64,000 nucleotides of DNA from Polaribacter sp. NJDZ03 (lineage in GTDB: Bacteria > Bacteroidota > Bacteroidia > Flavobacteriales > Flavobacteriaceae): NCBI RefSeq assembly GCF_019263805.1, contig NZ_CP079195.1:1243501-1307500 (forward strand). The letters are read 5' to 3'. Made by a program: the position numbers and the translations under genes. A model generated the notes under the pieces. It searched no databases, was not told where the DNA came from, and was given only the letters and a program-made list of their open reading frames with translations. Positions 14,584-23,800 of this stretch are shown in pieces (within the stretch, counting starts at the first letter, position 1; each line of letters starts with the position of its first letter).

Positions 14584-15960
14584 TTATTTTTTCTCTTTTA
14601 TCAACTTTAAAGTTAATGAATTAAATCTGATAAATAATAAAATAGAAGCTGTTGTTAAGCCTGCAAGTAAACCTAACCAAATACCAAAACTACCATACAT
14701 TTCTTCGCTCCCTAAGTAATAAGAAACCGGAAAACCGATAACCCAATAAGATATAAAAGTAAGAACTGTAGGTACTTTAACATCTTGTATACCACGCAAT
14801 GCGCCTAGAAACACAACTTGTATACTATCTGATATTTGAAAAAATGCTGCTGCTAATAATAATTTTGATGCAATAGAAACCACTTCCATATTGTCTATAT
14901 AATTTGCAGTATCACTTAAATCTACATAAATCATTGGTAAACTTTTATGAAAAATAAAGAAAAGTAATGCAAAAAACATCGCTAACAATACTCCTAATAA
15001 AAAGATAGAAAAAGCAATTCTGCGCAATTCTTTATAATTTTGTAATCCTTTTTGGTTCCCTACTCTAATCATAGCAGCAACGCTTAAACCAGTTGCAACC
15101 ATAAACGTCATAGAAGATAAGTTTAAGGCTATTTGATTTGCCGCTTGTGGGTTTTTCCCCAACAAACCACTTAACCAAACTGCCGCTGTAAAAATAGCAA
15201 CTTCAAAAAACATTTGCATAGCACTTAAAGAACCAATATTCACAATTTTTTTTATCGTTACAACATCTAAAACAAAGAATTTTATATTTCTTACTATTTG
15301 TGCAGATCTTTCTTTATAACGCAATAATAACCATAAGTAAATAACCATGATTACTCTAGAAATTAACGTACCATAGGCGGCACCAATAATTCCCATTTCT
15401 GGGAAACCAAATTTTCCGAAAATTAATAAATAGTTTAAAACAATGTTTATAACATTTGCAATTAACGCAGCATACATTGGGTATTTCGTCATAGACAGCC
15501 CATCACTAAACTGCTTAATTGCCTGAAAAATAACCAAAGGAATTAATGAAAAAGCAACCAAATCTAAATACGGAATTGCCAACTCTACCACTTCTTTGGG
15601 TTGTTTCATTAAATACATTAAAGGCTTAGAGAAATAGACGCCAGCAAATAAGACAATACCTAAGGTAGTACATAAAAACAAACCACTTTTATAAGTTGCT
15701 TTTGCTTGTTTTAGATTATCGGATGAATCTGCTTCTGCAATTAAAGGTGTAATCGCTGTAGAAAAACCAATACCTATAGACATGGCGATAAACATAAAAC
15801 TGTTTCCCAAAGAAACCGCAGCTAATTCTGCTGTTCCCATTTGGCCCACCATAATATTATCTACGAAACTTACAAATGTATGCCCAAGCATACCTAACAT
15901 TACTGGTGCTGCAAGCTTCCAATTGTATTTAAATTCTGATGTATATTGAGAAATATTCAC
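14584..15960 (-). CDS. MATE family multidrug/sodium antiporter
   Basis: An inner-membrane exporter of the multidrug and toxic compound extrusion family, about 458 residues with 12 predicted membrane helices in two six-helix halves. Family-typical stretches include the N-terminal LAAPVMLGMLGHTFVSFVDN with its conserved Asp, VGQMGTAELAAVSLGNS, and the second-half NIGSLSAMQMFFEV. Substrate cannot be read. I place the start at the GTG at 15958-15960 (MNISQY...), which matches the usual N-terminus; a longer frame starting with TTG at 15987 is unlikely since that TTG is part of the -7 element TATTTTTG at 15985-15992. Confidence 0.9.
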   Translation of the reverse strand: MNISQYTSEFKYNWKLAAPVMLGMLGHTFVSFVDNIMVGQMGTAELAAVSLGNSFMFIAMSIGIGFSTAITPLIAEADSSDNLKQAKATYKSGLFLCTTLGIVLFAGVYFSKPLMYLMKQPKEVVELAIPYLDLVAFSLIPLVIFQAIKQFSDGLSMTKYPMYAALIANVINIVLNYLLIFGKFGFPEMGIIGAAYGTLISRVIMVIYLWLLLRYKERSAQIVRNIKFFVLDVVTIKKIVNIGSLSAMQMFFEVAIFTAAVWLSGLLGKNPQAANQIALNLSSMTFMVATGLSVAAMIRVGNQKGLQNYKELRRIAFSIFLLGVLLAMFFALLFFIFHKSLPMIYVDLSDTANYIDNMEVVSIASKLLLAAAFFQISDSIQVVFLGALRGIQDVKVPTVLTFISYWVIGFPVSYYLGSEEMYGSFGIWLGLLAGLTTASILLFIRFNSLTLKLIKEKK

Positions 15961-15984
15961 GTCTATTGTTCTTTTTACGGTTTG

Positions 15985-15992
15985 CAAAAATA
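15985..15992 (-). promoter_or_regulatory. Putative -7 promoter element of the MATE gene
   Basis: TATTTTTG on the minus strand fits TAnnTTTG. It lies 24 bases before the GTG at 15960, a normal distance, and overlaps the alternative TTG start. Confidence 0.55.
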
Positions 15993-16040
15993 CAACTTGT
16001 AATTAGAATAATTTGCAGCTATTCTATAAAATAAAAACAC

Positions 16041-16071
16041 AAAAAATCCACCTTTTTCAAAGTGGATTTTT
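16041..16071 (-). terminator. Terminator of the fasciclin gene
   Basis: AAAAATCCAC (16042-16051) pairs perfectly with GTGGATTTTT (16062-16071). On the minus strand it is followed by a T run. It lies 22 bases beyond the stop at 16093. Confidence 0.85.
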
Positions 16072-16092
16072 AATACTAATAATTATAGTTTA

Positions 16093-16662
16093 TTACATTG
16101 CTGGTTTTGGTAATAAAACAGCATCAATAACATGTATAACTCCGTTAGATTGGTTTACATCTGCAATAGTAACTTTAGCTTTCCCTCCGTTTTCATCAGA
16201 AATATAAACGTTTTTTCCTTTCATCCAAGCAGTAATGGTACCTCCGCTTACTGTTTTAATAGCAGCTTTACCGTTTCCTTTTTTAATTAAGCCTACAATT
16301 TCTTTAGCACTCCAGTTACCTGCAACAACATGGTACTTTAAAATTGTTTGTAATTTTGTTTTATTTTCTGCCATTAATAAAGTGCTTACGGTACCTTCTG
16401 GCAACATCTCAAAAGCTTTATTTGTAGGTGCAAAAACAGTAAAAGGTCCATCACTTGTTAATACATCTACTAAATCTGCTGCTTTTACGGCTGCAACTAA
16501 CGTAGTATGGTCTTTAGAGTTTACTGCATTTTCTACAATATTTTTAGAAGGGTACATTTCTGCTCCACCTACCATTTTTGTTTTTTCTTGTGCACTAAAA
16601 TTTTGACTAATTACTAAACTAAGTATTAAAACTGTTACTTTAAAAAAATTTAAGGTTTTCAT
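16093..16662 (-). CDS. Secreted fasciclin (FAS1) domain protein
   Basis: A 189-residue secreted protein: signal peptide (1-24, ending FSAQ), a short linker and one FAS1 domain (about 45-186). The two conserved FAS1 blocks are visible: H1 as GPFTVFAPTNKAFEML and H2 as NGVIHVIDAVLLP, with YHVVAG between. FAS1 domains are adhesion or matrix modules; the partner is unknown. The gene is a single unit with its own terminator and is divergent from tpx. Confidence 0.93.
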   Translation of the reverse strand: MKTLNFFKVTVLILSLVISQNFSAQEKTKMVGGAEMYPSKNIVENAVNSKDHTTLVAAVKAADLVDVLTSDGPFTVFAPTNKAFEMLPEGTVSTLLMAENKTKLQTILKYHVVAGNWSAKEIVGLIKKGNGKAAIKTVSGGTITAWMKGKNVYISDENGGKAKVTIADVNQSNGVIHVIDAVLLPKPAM

Positions 16663-16791
16663 AATTTGATATTTAAAATTAATAATAATTTGTGTTCAAC
16701 ATATCTACGAGATTTTTTTAGTTACGGTTTTAAAATAAATTTTAAATAAAATGAATCGCCAGAATATTTCCATAAATAATTTAATTATCAT

Positions 16792-16799
16792 TACTTTTG
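16792..16799 (+). promoter_or_regulatory. Putative -7 promoter element of tpx
   Basis: TACTTTTG fits TAnnTTTG and lies 33 bases before the tpx ATG at 16833. No -33 TTG is seen. Confidence 0.45.
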
Positions 16800-16832
16800 A
16801 AGTTCTAAAAAACATACTAAAAACATACCAAA

Positions 16833-17330
16833 ATGGCAAATATCACATTAAAAGGAAATGCAATAAACACAATAGGTAATTTACCTAAAACAGGTACTAA
16901 AGCAGCTGATTTTAAACTAACTGCAGTAGATTTATCTCAAAAAAGTTTATCAGATTTTTCTGGCAAAAAAGTAATTTTAAATATTTTTCCTAGTGTAGAT
17001 ACTGGTACTTGTGCTACTTCTGTTAGAGAATTTAATAAAAAAGCTGCAGATTTAGAAAACACCGTTGTTTTATGTGTTTCTAAAGATTTACCATTTGCAC
17101 AAGCTCGTTTTTGTGGTGCAGAAGGGATTGATAATGTAGTAATGTTATCTGATTTTGCTGATGGAAACTTTGGAAAATCTTACGAATTAGAAATTGCAGA
17201 TGGTCCTTTGGCACATTTACATTCTAGATCTATTGTTATTATTGATGAAAACGGAAACGTTATCTACACAGAACAAGTTTCTGAAATTGCTGACGAACCT
17301 AATTATACAGCTGCTTTAAACGCAATTTAA
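16833..17330 (+). CDS. tpx: Thiol peroxidase (Tpx, atypical 2-Cys peroxiredoxin)
   Basis: Tpx reduces hydrogen peroxide and organic peroxides using thioredoxin. The 165-residue length is normal. The peroxidatic Cys60 lies in PSVDTGTCATSVREFN and the resolving Cys94 in ARFCGAEG, the spacing of the Tpx subfamily. The conserved C-terminal HSRSIVIIDENG follows. It starts a plus-strand run: the dgkA-type gene begins 3 bases after its stop, and ftsK, lolA-like, lptF/G and ribB follow. Confidence 0.96.
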   Translation: MANITLKGNAINTIGNLPKTGTKAADFKLTAVDLSQKSLSDFSGKKVILNIFPSVDTGTCATSVREFNKKAADLENTVVLCVSKDLPFAQARFCGAEGIDNVVMLSDFADGNFGKSYELEIADGPLAHLHSRSIVIIDENGNVIYTEQVSEIADEPNYTAALNAI

Positions 17331-17333
17331 TTT

Positions 17334-17714
17334 ATGAAGAATCCTAATGATAGCTTTATAAGAGGAAGACTTCGTAGTTTTAAGTTTGCTTTAAGAGGTA
17401 TGTGGCTTTTAATGACTACTGAAGACAGCATAAAAGCACAACTTTTTATTGCGGTACTTGCTACTATTTTAGGTTTTTATTTTAATCTTTCTAATATAGA
17501 ATGGATGTTTCAGTTTATAGTTATTGGCCTCGTTTTAGTGGCAGAAGCTTTAAACACTGCTATAGAAAAAGTGGCAGATTTTATACACCCAGAATATCAT
17601 GAGAAAATAGGTTTTATTAAAGATATAGCTGCAGGGGCACCAAGTTTTGCAGCTTTTATTTCATTAATTATTGCAGGTTTTATATACATCCCTAAAATAG
17701 CTTTATTATTTTAG
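17334..17714 (+). CDS. Diacylglycerol/undecaprenol kinase family protein
   Basis: A 126-residue integral membrane kinase of the DgkA family with three predicted helices. The signature AEALNTAIEKVAD (about residues 66-78) holds the conserved Glu and Asn residues of the active site. In many non-enteric bacteria such proteins phosphorylate undecaprenol rather than diacylglycerol; which applies here is open. It follows tpx by 3 bases and precedes ftsK by 42. Confidence 0.9.
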   Translation: MKNPNDSFIRGRLRSFKFALRGMWLLMTTEDSIKAQLFIAVLATILGFYFNLSNIEWMFQFIVIGLVLVAEALNTAIEKVADFIHPEYHEKIGFIKDIAAGAPSFAAFISLIIAGFIYIPKIALLF

Positions 17715-17756
17715 GCGAATTTTTATATATACTGCTAAAACGACCAAAAATTATTA

Positions 17757-20243
17757 ATGGCCAAGAGAAGAACAAGTACAAAAACACCCTTAAATTCTTC
17801 GGAAAATAAACCGAGTATTTTTGCCTATTTAAAAACAAGACAAGCAAAGACTATTTTAGGGGCTTTCCTAATTTTATTCTCTGTTTTTCTTTGTATTGCC
17901 TTTATTTCTTTTTTCTTTAATTGGCAAGAAGATCAAAGCATACTTAAAGAATTTGCAGATAAAACCGTTAGAAGTAAAAATTTATTGGGTAAAATTGGTG
18001 CAACTTTAAGTAACTTTTTTATTTATGAGGGAGTTGGAATAGCAGCCTTTATAATAGCTTTTCAGATACTTTTAACAGGTTGGTATATTCTTTTTAAAAA
18101 GAAATTCGCTGCACTAATAATTTCCTGGAACTGGTCTCTTTTGGCCATGATATGGATTTCTATAACGTTAGGTTTTGCATATAACAAATACGCATTACTA
18201 TCTGGGGTTATTGGTTTTGAAATTAATGAATTTTTACAAGCATTTATTGGTAAAACTGGTTTAGTAATACTTTTAACCTTCTTTTTTATTGCTTATTTAG
18301 TTTTACGTTATAAAGTTTCTTTTGATAAACACATAGAAACCTTAAAAGTAAAAAGAGAAGAAAGAGAGGCTAGAAAAGCACAAGAATTAGTTTTAAGTGA
18401 AACAGAAACAGCTTCAGTTACACCTACTAAAGCTGTAGAAAAAACAGAAACAGTTACTTTAAAAACAGATCAAAAAGAAAAATCTGTCGTAGAATTATCT
18501 TTAGAAAAACAACAACCAACTATTACTAAATATTCTGATGTTCCTTCTAAAAAAGAAGAAATATCTTTAAATGTTGATAAAAAATCGGGACCTGTATTAA
18601 CAACAGAAATACCTAAAGAAGAAGAAAAAGAAATTGAAATGGAAGTAGAAATGGACGTTGAGATTGATGTAGCCATCGGTCGAGATGAAGAACATTCTAC
18701 AGAAAATTTATCCAATCAATTGGTAAAAGACTTTGGTGAGTTTGATCCTACCTTAGAACTAGGGAATTTTAAGTTTCCTACTTTTAACCTTTTAAAACAA
18801 TACAATGAATCTATTTCTATAGATCCAGAAGAATTAGAAGCAAATAAAGATAGAATTGTAGAAACTTTAAAGAACTACAAAATTGGTATTGCAGAAATTA
18901 AGGCAACTGTTGGACCTACAATTACATTATATGAAATTGTGCCCGAAGCAGGAATTAGAATTTCTAAAATTAAAAATTTAGAAGATGATATTGCACTTTC
19001 TTTATCTGCATTAGGAATTAGAATTATTGCTCCTATTCCTGGTAAGGGTACTATTGGTATAGAAGTACCTAATAAAAAATCTACCATTGTTTCTATGCAT
19101 TCTGTAATTTCATCAAAGAAATTTCAAGAATCTACAATGGAGCTACCAATTGCATTAGGTAAAACCATTTCTAACGAAACTTTTGTGGTAGATTTAGCTA
19201 AAATGCCTCACTTATTAATGGCTGGTGCAACTGGTCAGGGAAAATCGGTTGGATTAAATGCTGTATTAACATCTCTTTTATATAAAAAACATCCTGCAGA
19301 AGTAAAGTTTATTTTGGTAGATCCAAAGAAAGTAGAGCTTACGTTGTTTAATAAAATAGAGCGTCATTATTTAGCAAAACTGCCAGATGTAGAAGATGCA
19401 ATTATTACAGATACTACAAAAGTGGTGCATACCTTAAACTCACTTTGTATAGAAATGGACAACCGTTACGACTTGCTAAAAGCAGCAATGGTGCGTAACA
19501 TTAAAGAATACAACGTTAAATTTAAACAACGTAAATTAAACCCTAACGACGGGCATCAATATTTACCTTATATTGTTTTGGTTATTGACGAATTTGCAGA
19601 TTTAATTATGACTGCCGGTAAAGAAGTAGAAACACCAATTGCACGTTTAGCACAGCTTGCTAGAGCCATTGGTATTCATTTAATTGTTGCAACACAAAGA
19701 CCTTCTGTAAACGTAATTACGGGTATTATTAAAGCCAATTTCCCTGCAAGAATTGCGTTTAGAGTAACTTCTAAAATTGACTCTAGAACCATTCTAGATG
19801 CTGGTGGTGCAGATCAATTAATTGGACGTGGAGATTTATTGTATACCGAAGGAAACAATCTTAACAGAATACAATGTGCCTTTGTAGATACGCCAGAAGT
19901 AGAAAAAATTACAGATTTTATTGGTTCTCAAAAAGCCTATGCAGAAGCCTATCAATTACCAGAATATGTAGATGATGAAAGTGGCACGAGTATTGATATA
20001 GATATTGCCGATAGAGATAAGCTCTTTAAAGATGCCGCAGAAATTATTGTTACGGCACAACAAGGATCTGCTTCTTTATTACAAAGAAAATTAAAATTAG
20101 GTTATAATAGAGCTGGTAGATTAATAGATCAGTTAGAAGCTGCCGGTATTGTAGGCGGTTTTGAAGGAAGTAAGGCAAGACAAGTATTAGTTCCAGATTT
20201 TATAGCCCTAGAGCAATTATTAGAAAACGAAAAGAACCAATAG
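17757..20243 (+). CDS. ftsK: DNA translocase FtsK
   Basis: FtsK pumps DNA at the division septum to clear and resolve chromosome termini. The protein has 828 residues: four N-terminal membrane helices (about 30-185), a charged Glu/Lys-rich linker (about 190-310), the alpha domain, and the RecA-like motor with Walker A GATGQGKSVGLN near residue 489 and Walker B VLVIDEFADL near 609. The gamma DNA-reading domain (about 755-825, SLLQRKLKLGYNRAGRLID) is present. The linker is short by E. coli standards but usual for Bacteroidetes. The lolA-like gene follows at once. Confidence 0.97.
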   Translation: MAKRRTSTKTPLNSSENKPSIFAYLKTRQAKTILGAFLILFSVFLCIAFISFFFNWQEDQSILKEFADKTVRSKNLLGKIGATLSNFFIYEGVGIAAFIIAFQILLTGWYILFKKKFAALIISWNWSLLAMIWISITLGFAYNKYALLSGVIGFEINEFLQAFIGKTGLVILLTFFFIAYLVLRYKVSFDKHIETLKVKREEREARKAQELVLSETETASVTPTKAVEKTETVTLKTDQKEKSVVELSLEKQQPTITKYSDVPSKKEEISLNVDKKSGPVLTTEIPKEEEKEIEMEVEMDVEIDVAIGRDEEHSTENLSNQLVKDFGEFDPTLELGNFKFPTFNLLKQYNESISIDPEELEANKDRIVETLKNYKIGIAEIKATVGPTITLYEIVPEAGIRISKIKNLEDDIALSLSALGIRIIAPIPGKGTIGIEVPNKKSTIVSMHSVISSKKFQESTMELPIALGKTISNETFVVDLAKMPHLLMAGATGQGKSVGLNAVLTSLLYKKHPAEVKFILVDPKKVELTLFNKIERHYLAKLPDVEDAIITDTTKVVHTLNSLCIEMDNRYDLLKAAMVRNIKEYNVKFKQRKLNPNDGHQYLPYIVLVIDEFADLIMTAGKEVETPIARLAQLARAIGIHLIVATQRPSVNVITGIIKANFPARIAFRVTSKIDSRTILDAGGADQLIGRGDLLYTEGNNLNRIQCAFVDTPEVEKITDFIGSQKAYAEAYQLPEYVDDESGTSIDIDIADRDKLFKDAAEIIVTAQQGSASLLQRKLKLGYNRAGRLIDQLEAAGIVGGFEGSKARQVLVPDFIALEQLLENEKNQ

Positions 20244-20280
20244 CCTCTCGATTATTATCGAGATGATAAGAATTATAATT

Positions 20281-20937
20281 ATGAAAAAAGTAACCATCTT
20301 ATTTTTAAGTTTATTTTTAACTACGATCACTTTTTCTCAAAATGCAGAAAAAGCAAAAACTCTTTTAGATGAAGTTTCTACCACAATGGGGGCTTATAAA
20401 AACATGTCTATTAGCTTTAGTCAAACCTTAAGTAACGAAGATGCAGGTATAATGGAAGGTGACGAACCACCAATTAGAGGAAAAATTACGTTATCTGGAG
20501 AAAAATATAGCCTTAACTACTTAGGGAATCAATTTATTTTTGACGGAAAAAAACTGTATGTAATTAATAATGACGAGAAAGAAGTAACAATTACAGATGG
20601 AGACATGAGTGGTGATGATGGCTTTATTTATCCTTCTAAATTATTAACTTTTTACAAAGAAGGTTATAATTTTGAAATGGGAGATTTAAAAAATTTAAAC
20701 GGTAGAAATATTCAACTAGTTACCTTAAGCCCAATAGATAGCGCTTCTGATATTGTAAAGGTAGAATTAGCAATTGATGCAAAAACAAAGCATATTTATA
20801 AGTTAATTCAAACAGGTTCTAATAGCTCTAAAACAACCTTTACTATTAATGAATTTAAAAGCAACCAAACCTTACCTAGTAATCATTTCTCATTTGATGA
20901 AGCAAAATACAAAAAGCTAAACTTCTCAATAGATTAA
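20281..20937 (+). CDS. LolA-like outer-membrane lipoprotein carrier protein
   Basis: A 218-residue periplasmic protein with a signal peptide (about 1-19, ending TFSQ) and the LolA/LppX-like half-barrel fold: N-terminal helix with LLDEVSTTMGAYKNMSISFSQT and strands with FIFDGKKLYVIN. It probably ferries lipoproteins from the inner to the outer membrane. I start it at the ATG at 20281, which begins with a normal MKK signal; an in-frame ATG at 20263 would add MIRIII, which fits less well and lies in a small hairpin (CTCGAT/ATCGAG, 20246-20261). It sits between ftsK and lptF/G. Confidence 0.85.
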   Translation: MKKVTILFLSLFLTTITFSQNAEKAKTLLDEVSTTMGAYKNMSISFSQTLSNEDAGIMEGDEPPIRGKITLSGEKYSLNYLGNQFIFDGKKLYVINNDEKEVTITDGDMSGDDGFIYPSKLLTFYKEGYNFEMGDLKNLNGRNIQLVTLSPIDSASDIVKVELAIDAKTKHIYKLIQTGSNSSKTTFTINEFKSNQTLPSNHFSFDEAKYKKLNFSID

Positions 20938-20986
20938 TAAATTTCCAATTAACAGATATTTAGTAGCTTATTTCATCATAAGAAAC

Positions 20987-20994
20987 TACTTTTG
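20987..20994 (+). promoter_or_regulatory. Putative -7 promoter element of lptF/G
   Basis: TACTTTTG fits TAnnTTTG but lies only five bases before the start codon at 21000, so a message from here would have essentially no leader. No -33 TTG is seen. Confidence 0.4.
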
Positions 20995-20999
20995 CCTAG

Positions 21000-22463
21000 A
21001 TGAAAATTTTAGATAGATACATACTAAAAACGTTTTTAGTTCCTTTTATAGCTACGTTTTTAATCGTGCTTTTTGTTTTGGTGATGCAAGTATTATGGCA
21101 AACATTCGAAAACATTGCAGGTAAAGGAATTAGCTTGCCTTTTATCTTAAAATTTTTATACTACTCTACCTTAATTATTACACCACAAGCATTGCCTATT
21201 GGAGTTCTTTTATCTTCTATAATGGCATTGGGTACTTTAGGTGAAAACTACGAATTTGCAGCAGCAAAATCTGCAGGTATTTCTTTACAACGTTTGGTAA
21301 GACCTTTGGTTTTCTTAACAATGCTTCTTAGTGGAATTAACTTCTTATTTTTAAATAATGTATATCCTTATGCCGTTTTAAAGCAAAAGAATTTATATTT
21401 AAATATTAAAAAGAAACAACCTGCTTTAGCATTAGTACCTGGTAGTTTTAATAGTGACCTTCCTGGTTTTCAAATTAAATTTGATGAAAAATTTGATGAA
21501 GAAGGTAAAGATGGAAAAGAAGTAAGTTTATTAAAAAAAGTTTTAATTTACGATTTAACTGCCGGAAAAGGAAACCAAAAAGTAATTACAGCAGAAAGTG
21601 GTAAGATTATCTCAGAAGAAGGAAGTCGATATATGACTTTTATTTTATACGATGGTTATTACTACCAAGAACACGTAAAATCTGCAAAAACAGTTTTACA
21701 AAGAAAAAAGATGGCGGCTTCTAATGCCACCTTTAAAGAATATGAGTTTAACATTGATATTTCTTCTGTTACCGGAGATGATGATTTAAACAAAACAGAC
21801 CATACCAAAAACTTTATGATGCTTAGTTTAAACCAATTAGGCGACACCATACCCGATTTAAAAGCAAGTTATGATGAAGCCTTATTACTAAAATCTAAGA
21901 ACCTATATGCCACTGCGGTTGCAAGGGATTTATACAAATATCCAGATTCTTTAAAGGCAGAAAATATTAATATTGATGTTCTAGAAAATTTTGATTTACA
22001 ATCTAAAATTAATGTTCTAAACTCTGCTACTACAAAAATAGAACGTACTTTAAGCTCTATAAAAAACAACCAAACATCCATTAAATTTAAAAGAAAAAAC
22101 TTAAACTTTTTCGACACAGAGTATTATAATAGAATTTCATTTTCATTATCTTGTTTAATACTCTTCTTTATTGGTGCACCATTAGGGTCAATTATTAGAA
22201 AAGGTGGTTTTGGTTTACCTATGATATTGGCTATTGCTATTTACGTAACCTACTTCTTTAGCAATACGTTTGGTAAAAATTTAGCAGAAGAAAGTTCTAT
22301 TACTTCCTTTTTAGGATCTTGGGCATCTGCTTTTATAATGATTCCAATAGGTATTATCTTAACAAGAAGGGCTACAAAAGACAAAGGTATTTTTAATCTG
22401 GATGCTATTACGCAACCCATTATCAATTTCTTTAAAAAAATATTTACAACAAAAGAAGCATAA
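21000..22463 (+). CDS. LptF/LptG family permease of the LPS transporter
   Basis: A 487-residue inner-membrane subunit of the Lpt ABC exporter that extracts lipopolysaccharide from the inner membrane. Three helices lie at the N-terminus (about 10-125), then a large periplasmic jellyroll-type domain with a helical insert (about 130-380), and three helices at the C-terminus (about 385-470). The start MKILDRYILKTFLVPF and the FIGAPLGSIIRKGGFG motif are typical. Bacteroidetes carry such permeases singly rather than as an lptF-lptG pair. It is followed by ribB after 5 bases. Confidence 0.92.
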   Translation: MKILDRYILKTFLVPFIATFLIVLFVLVMQVLWQTFENIAGKGISLPFILKFLYYSTLIITPQALPIGVLLSSIMALGTLGENYEFAAAKSAGISLQRLVRPLVFLTMLLSGINFLFLNNVYPYAVLKQKNLYLNIKKKQPALALVPGSFNSDLPGFQIKFDEKFDEEGKDGKEVSLLKKVLIYDLTAGKGNQKVITAESGKIISEEGSRYMTFILYDGYYYQEHVKSAKTVLQRKKMAASNATFKEYEFNIDISSVTGDDDLNKTDHTKNFMMLSLNQLGDTIPDLKASYDEALLLKSKNLYATAVARDLYKYPDSLKAENINIDVLENFDLQSKINVLNSATTKIERTLSSIKNNQTSIKFKRKNLNFFDTEYYNRISFSLSCLILFFIGAPLGSIIRKGGFGLPMILAIAIYVTYFFSNTFGKNLAEESSITSFLGSWASAFIMIPIGIILTRRATKDKGIFNLDAITQPIINFFKKIFTTKEA

Positions 22464-22468
22464 ATAAT

Positions 22469-23614
22469 ATGACACTCCAGAACCCTAAAAAAAGTACACA
22501 ATTAAATTCAATTGCAGAAGCAATTGAAGATATTAGAAATGGTAAAATTATTATTGTTGTAGATGATGAAAATAGGGAGAACGAAGGTGATTTTTTAGCA
22601 GCAGCAGAAAAAGCAACCCCAGAATTAATTAATTTCATGGCAACCCATGGTAGAGGTTTAATTTGTGCTCCATTAACAGAAAAACGTTGTAAAGAACTAG
22701 ACTTACACGTTATGGTTAACAACAACACAGACCCAATGGAAACCGCTTTTACAGTTTCTGTAGATTTGCGTGGTAAAGGAGTTACAACAGGTATTTCTGC
22801 CGGAGATAGAGCTTTAACGGTAAAAGCATTAGTAGATAAAGATACAAAGTCTTTTGATTTAGCAAGACCAGGTCATATTTTTCCATTAATAGCAAAAGAA
22901 GGTGGTGTTTTAAGAAGAACAGGACATACAGAAGCAGCTATAGATTTTGCTCGCTTAGCAGGTTTACAACCAGCAGGTGTTATTGTTGAGATAATGAACG
23001 AAGATGGTAGCATGGCACGTTTACCTGAATTGTTAGAGGTAGCTAAAAAATTTGATATTAAAATTGTTTCTATAGAAGATTTAGTTGCTTACAGAATGGA
23101 ACATGATTCTTTAATTGAAATAAAAGAAGACTTTAATTTACAAACTAGATTTGGCGATTTTAGATTAAGAGCATATCAGCAAACTACTAATAACCAAGTT
23201 CATATTGCTTTAACAAAAGGTTCTTGGTCTAAAGACGAAGCAATCTTAACTAGAGTAAATTCTACTTTAATAAATAATGATATTTTAGGAACCTTAACAA
23301 ATAATGCCGATAAGAAACTAGACCAAATGTTTCAGGTGATAAATGACGAAGGTAAAGGGGCTATTATATTTGTAAATCAACAAAACCAATCTCAAAACTT
23401 ATTAAGTAGATTGGCTGTTTTAAAAGAGAACCAAAAGAACGGAAACATTAAAGCTCCTGCTATTAAAATGGATAATAAAGATTTTGGAATTGGAGCTCAG
23501 ATTTTACATGATTTAAACATTCGTCAATTAAAGCTAATTACAAATACCCAACAAACTAAACGTGTTGGTATTATTGGTTATGGGTTAGAAATTGTAGATT
23601 ATGTAGGCTATTAA
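22469..23614 (+). CDS. ribB: 3,4-dihydroxy-2-butanone-4-phosphate synthase with a degenerate GTP cyclohydrolase II-like domain
   Basis: The N-terminal part (about 10-210) makes the four-carbon unit of riboflavin from ribulose 5-phosphate; its signature DDENRENEGDF and the THGRGLICAPL and RTGHTEAAIDFARLAG segments are intact. The C-terminal part (about 215-381) has the outline of GTP cyclohydrolase II (RFGDFRLRAY, KDFGIGAQILHDL), but no Cys at all, so the zinc site GxxCxxD...SxxCDC of active RibA is missing. It should be a RibB enzyme with a structural or regulatory second domain. This form recurs in Flavobacteria, where a separate ribA is expected elsewhere. Confidence 0.93.
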   Translation: MTLQNPKKSTQLNSIAEAIEDIRNGKIIIVVDDENRENEGDFLAAAEKATPELINFMATHGRGLICAPLTEKRCKELDLHVMVNNNTDPMETAFTVSVDLRGKGVTTGISAGDRALTVKALVDKDTKSFDLARPGHIFPLIAKEGGVLRRTGHTEAAIDFARLAGLQPAGVIVEIMNEDGSMARLPELLEVAKKFDIKIVSIEDLVAYRMEHDSLIEIKEDFNLQTRFGDFRLRAYQQTTNNQVHIALTKGSWSKDEAILTRVNSTLINNDILGTLTNNADKKLDQMFQVINDEGKGAIIFVNQQNQSQNLLSRLAVLKENQKNGNIKAPAIKMDNKDFGIGAQILHDLNIRQLKLITNTQQTKRVGIIGYGLEIVDYVGY

Positions 23615-23730
23615 GTTATTACAATAGGTGTTTTTCTTTGTATTCTTAACCATTTCTTTGCCGTTAATTAATACACAAGGTTTTTGTAACACCAATTTTA
23701 TTTATTTTCTTTAACAGAAGTAAAAGTCTT

Positions 23731-23778
23731 ATTTTACAAAGAACATAGCCTTATTTATAGCAATGTTCTTTGTAAAAT
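23731..23778. terminator. Perfect 16-bp inverted repeat between convergent ribB and pepE
   Basis: ATTTTACAAAGAACAT (23731-23746) and ATGTTCTTTGTAAAAT (23763-23778) pair without mismatch around a 16-base loop. The U tract is weak on both sides, but the location between two convergent genes makes a bidirectional terminator the likeliest role. Confidence 0.55.
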
Positions 23779-23800
23779 ACTAAGCAAACTTTGCGGTTAA

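Noticed and set aside
16235..16606. A 123-residue open frame opposite the fasciclin gene
   Set aside because: It is fully antisense to a gene with clear FAS1 motifs, has no promoter or family features, and its composition is what the reverse strand of such a gene gives.
23731..23778. The 16-bp inverted repeat after ribB as an FMN riboswitch
   Set aside because: It lies downstream of ribB, not in a leader, and lacks the conserved RFN core.
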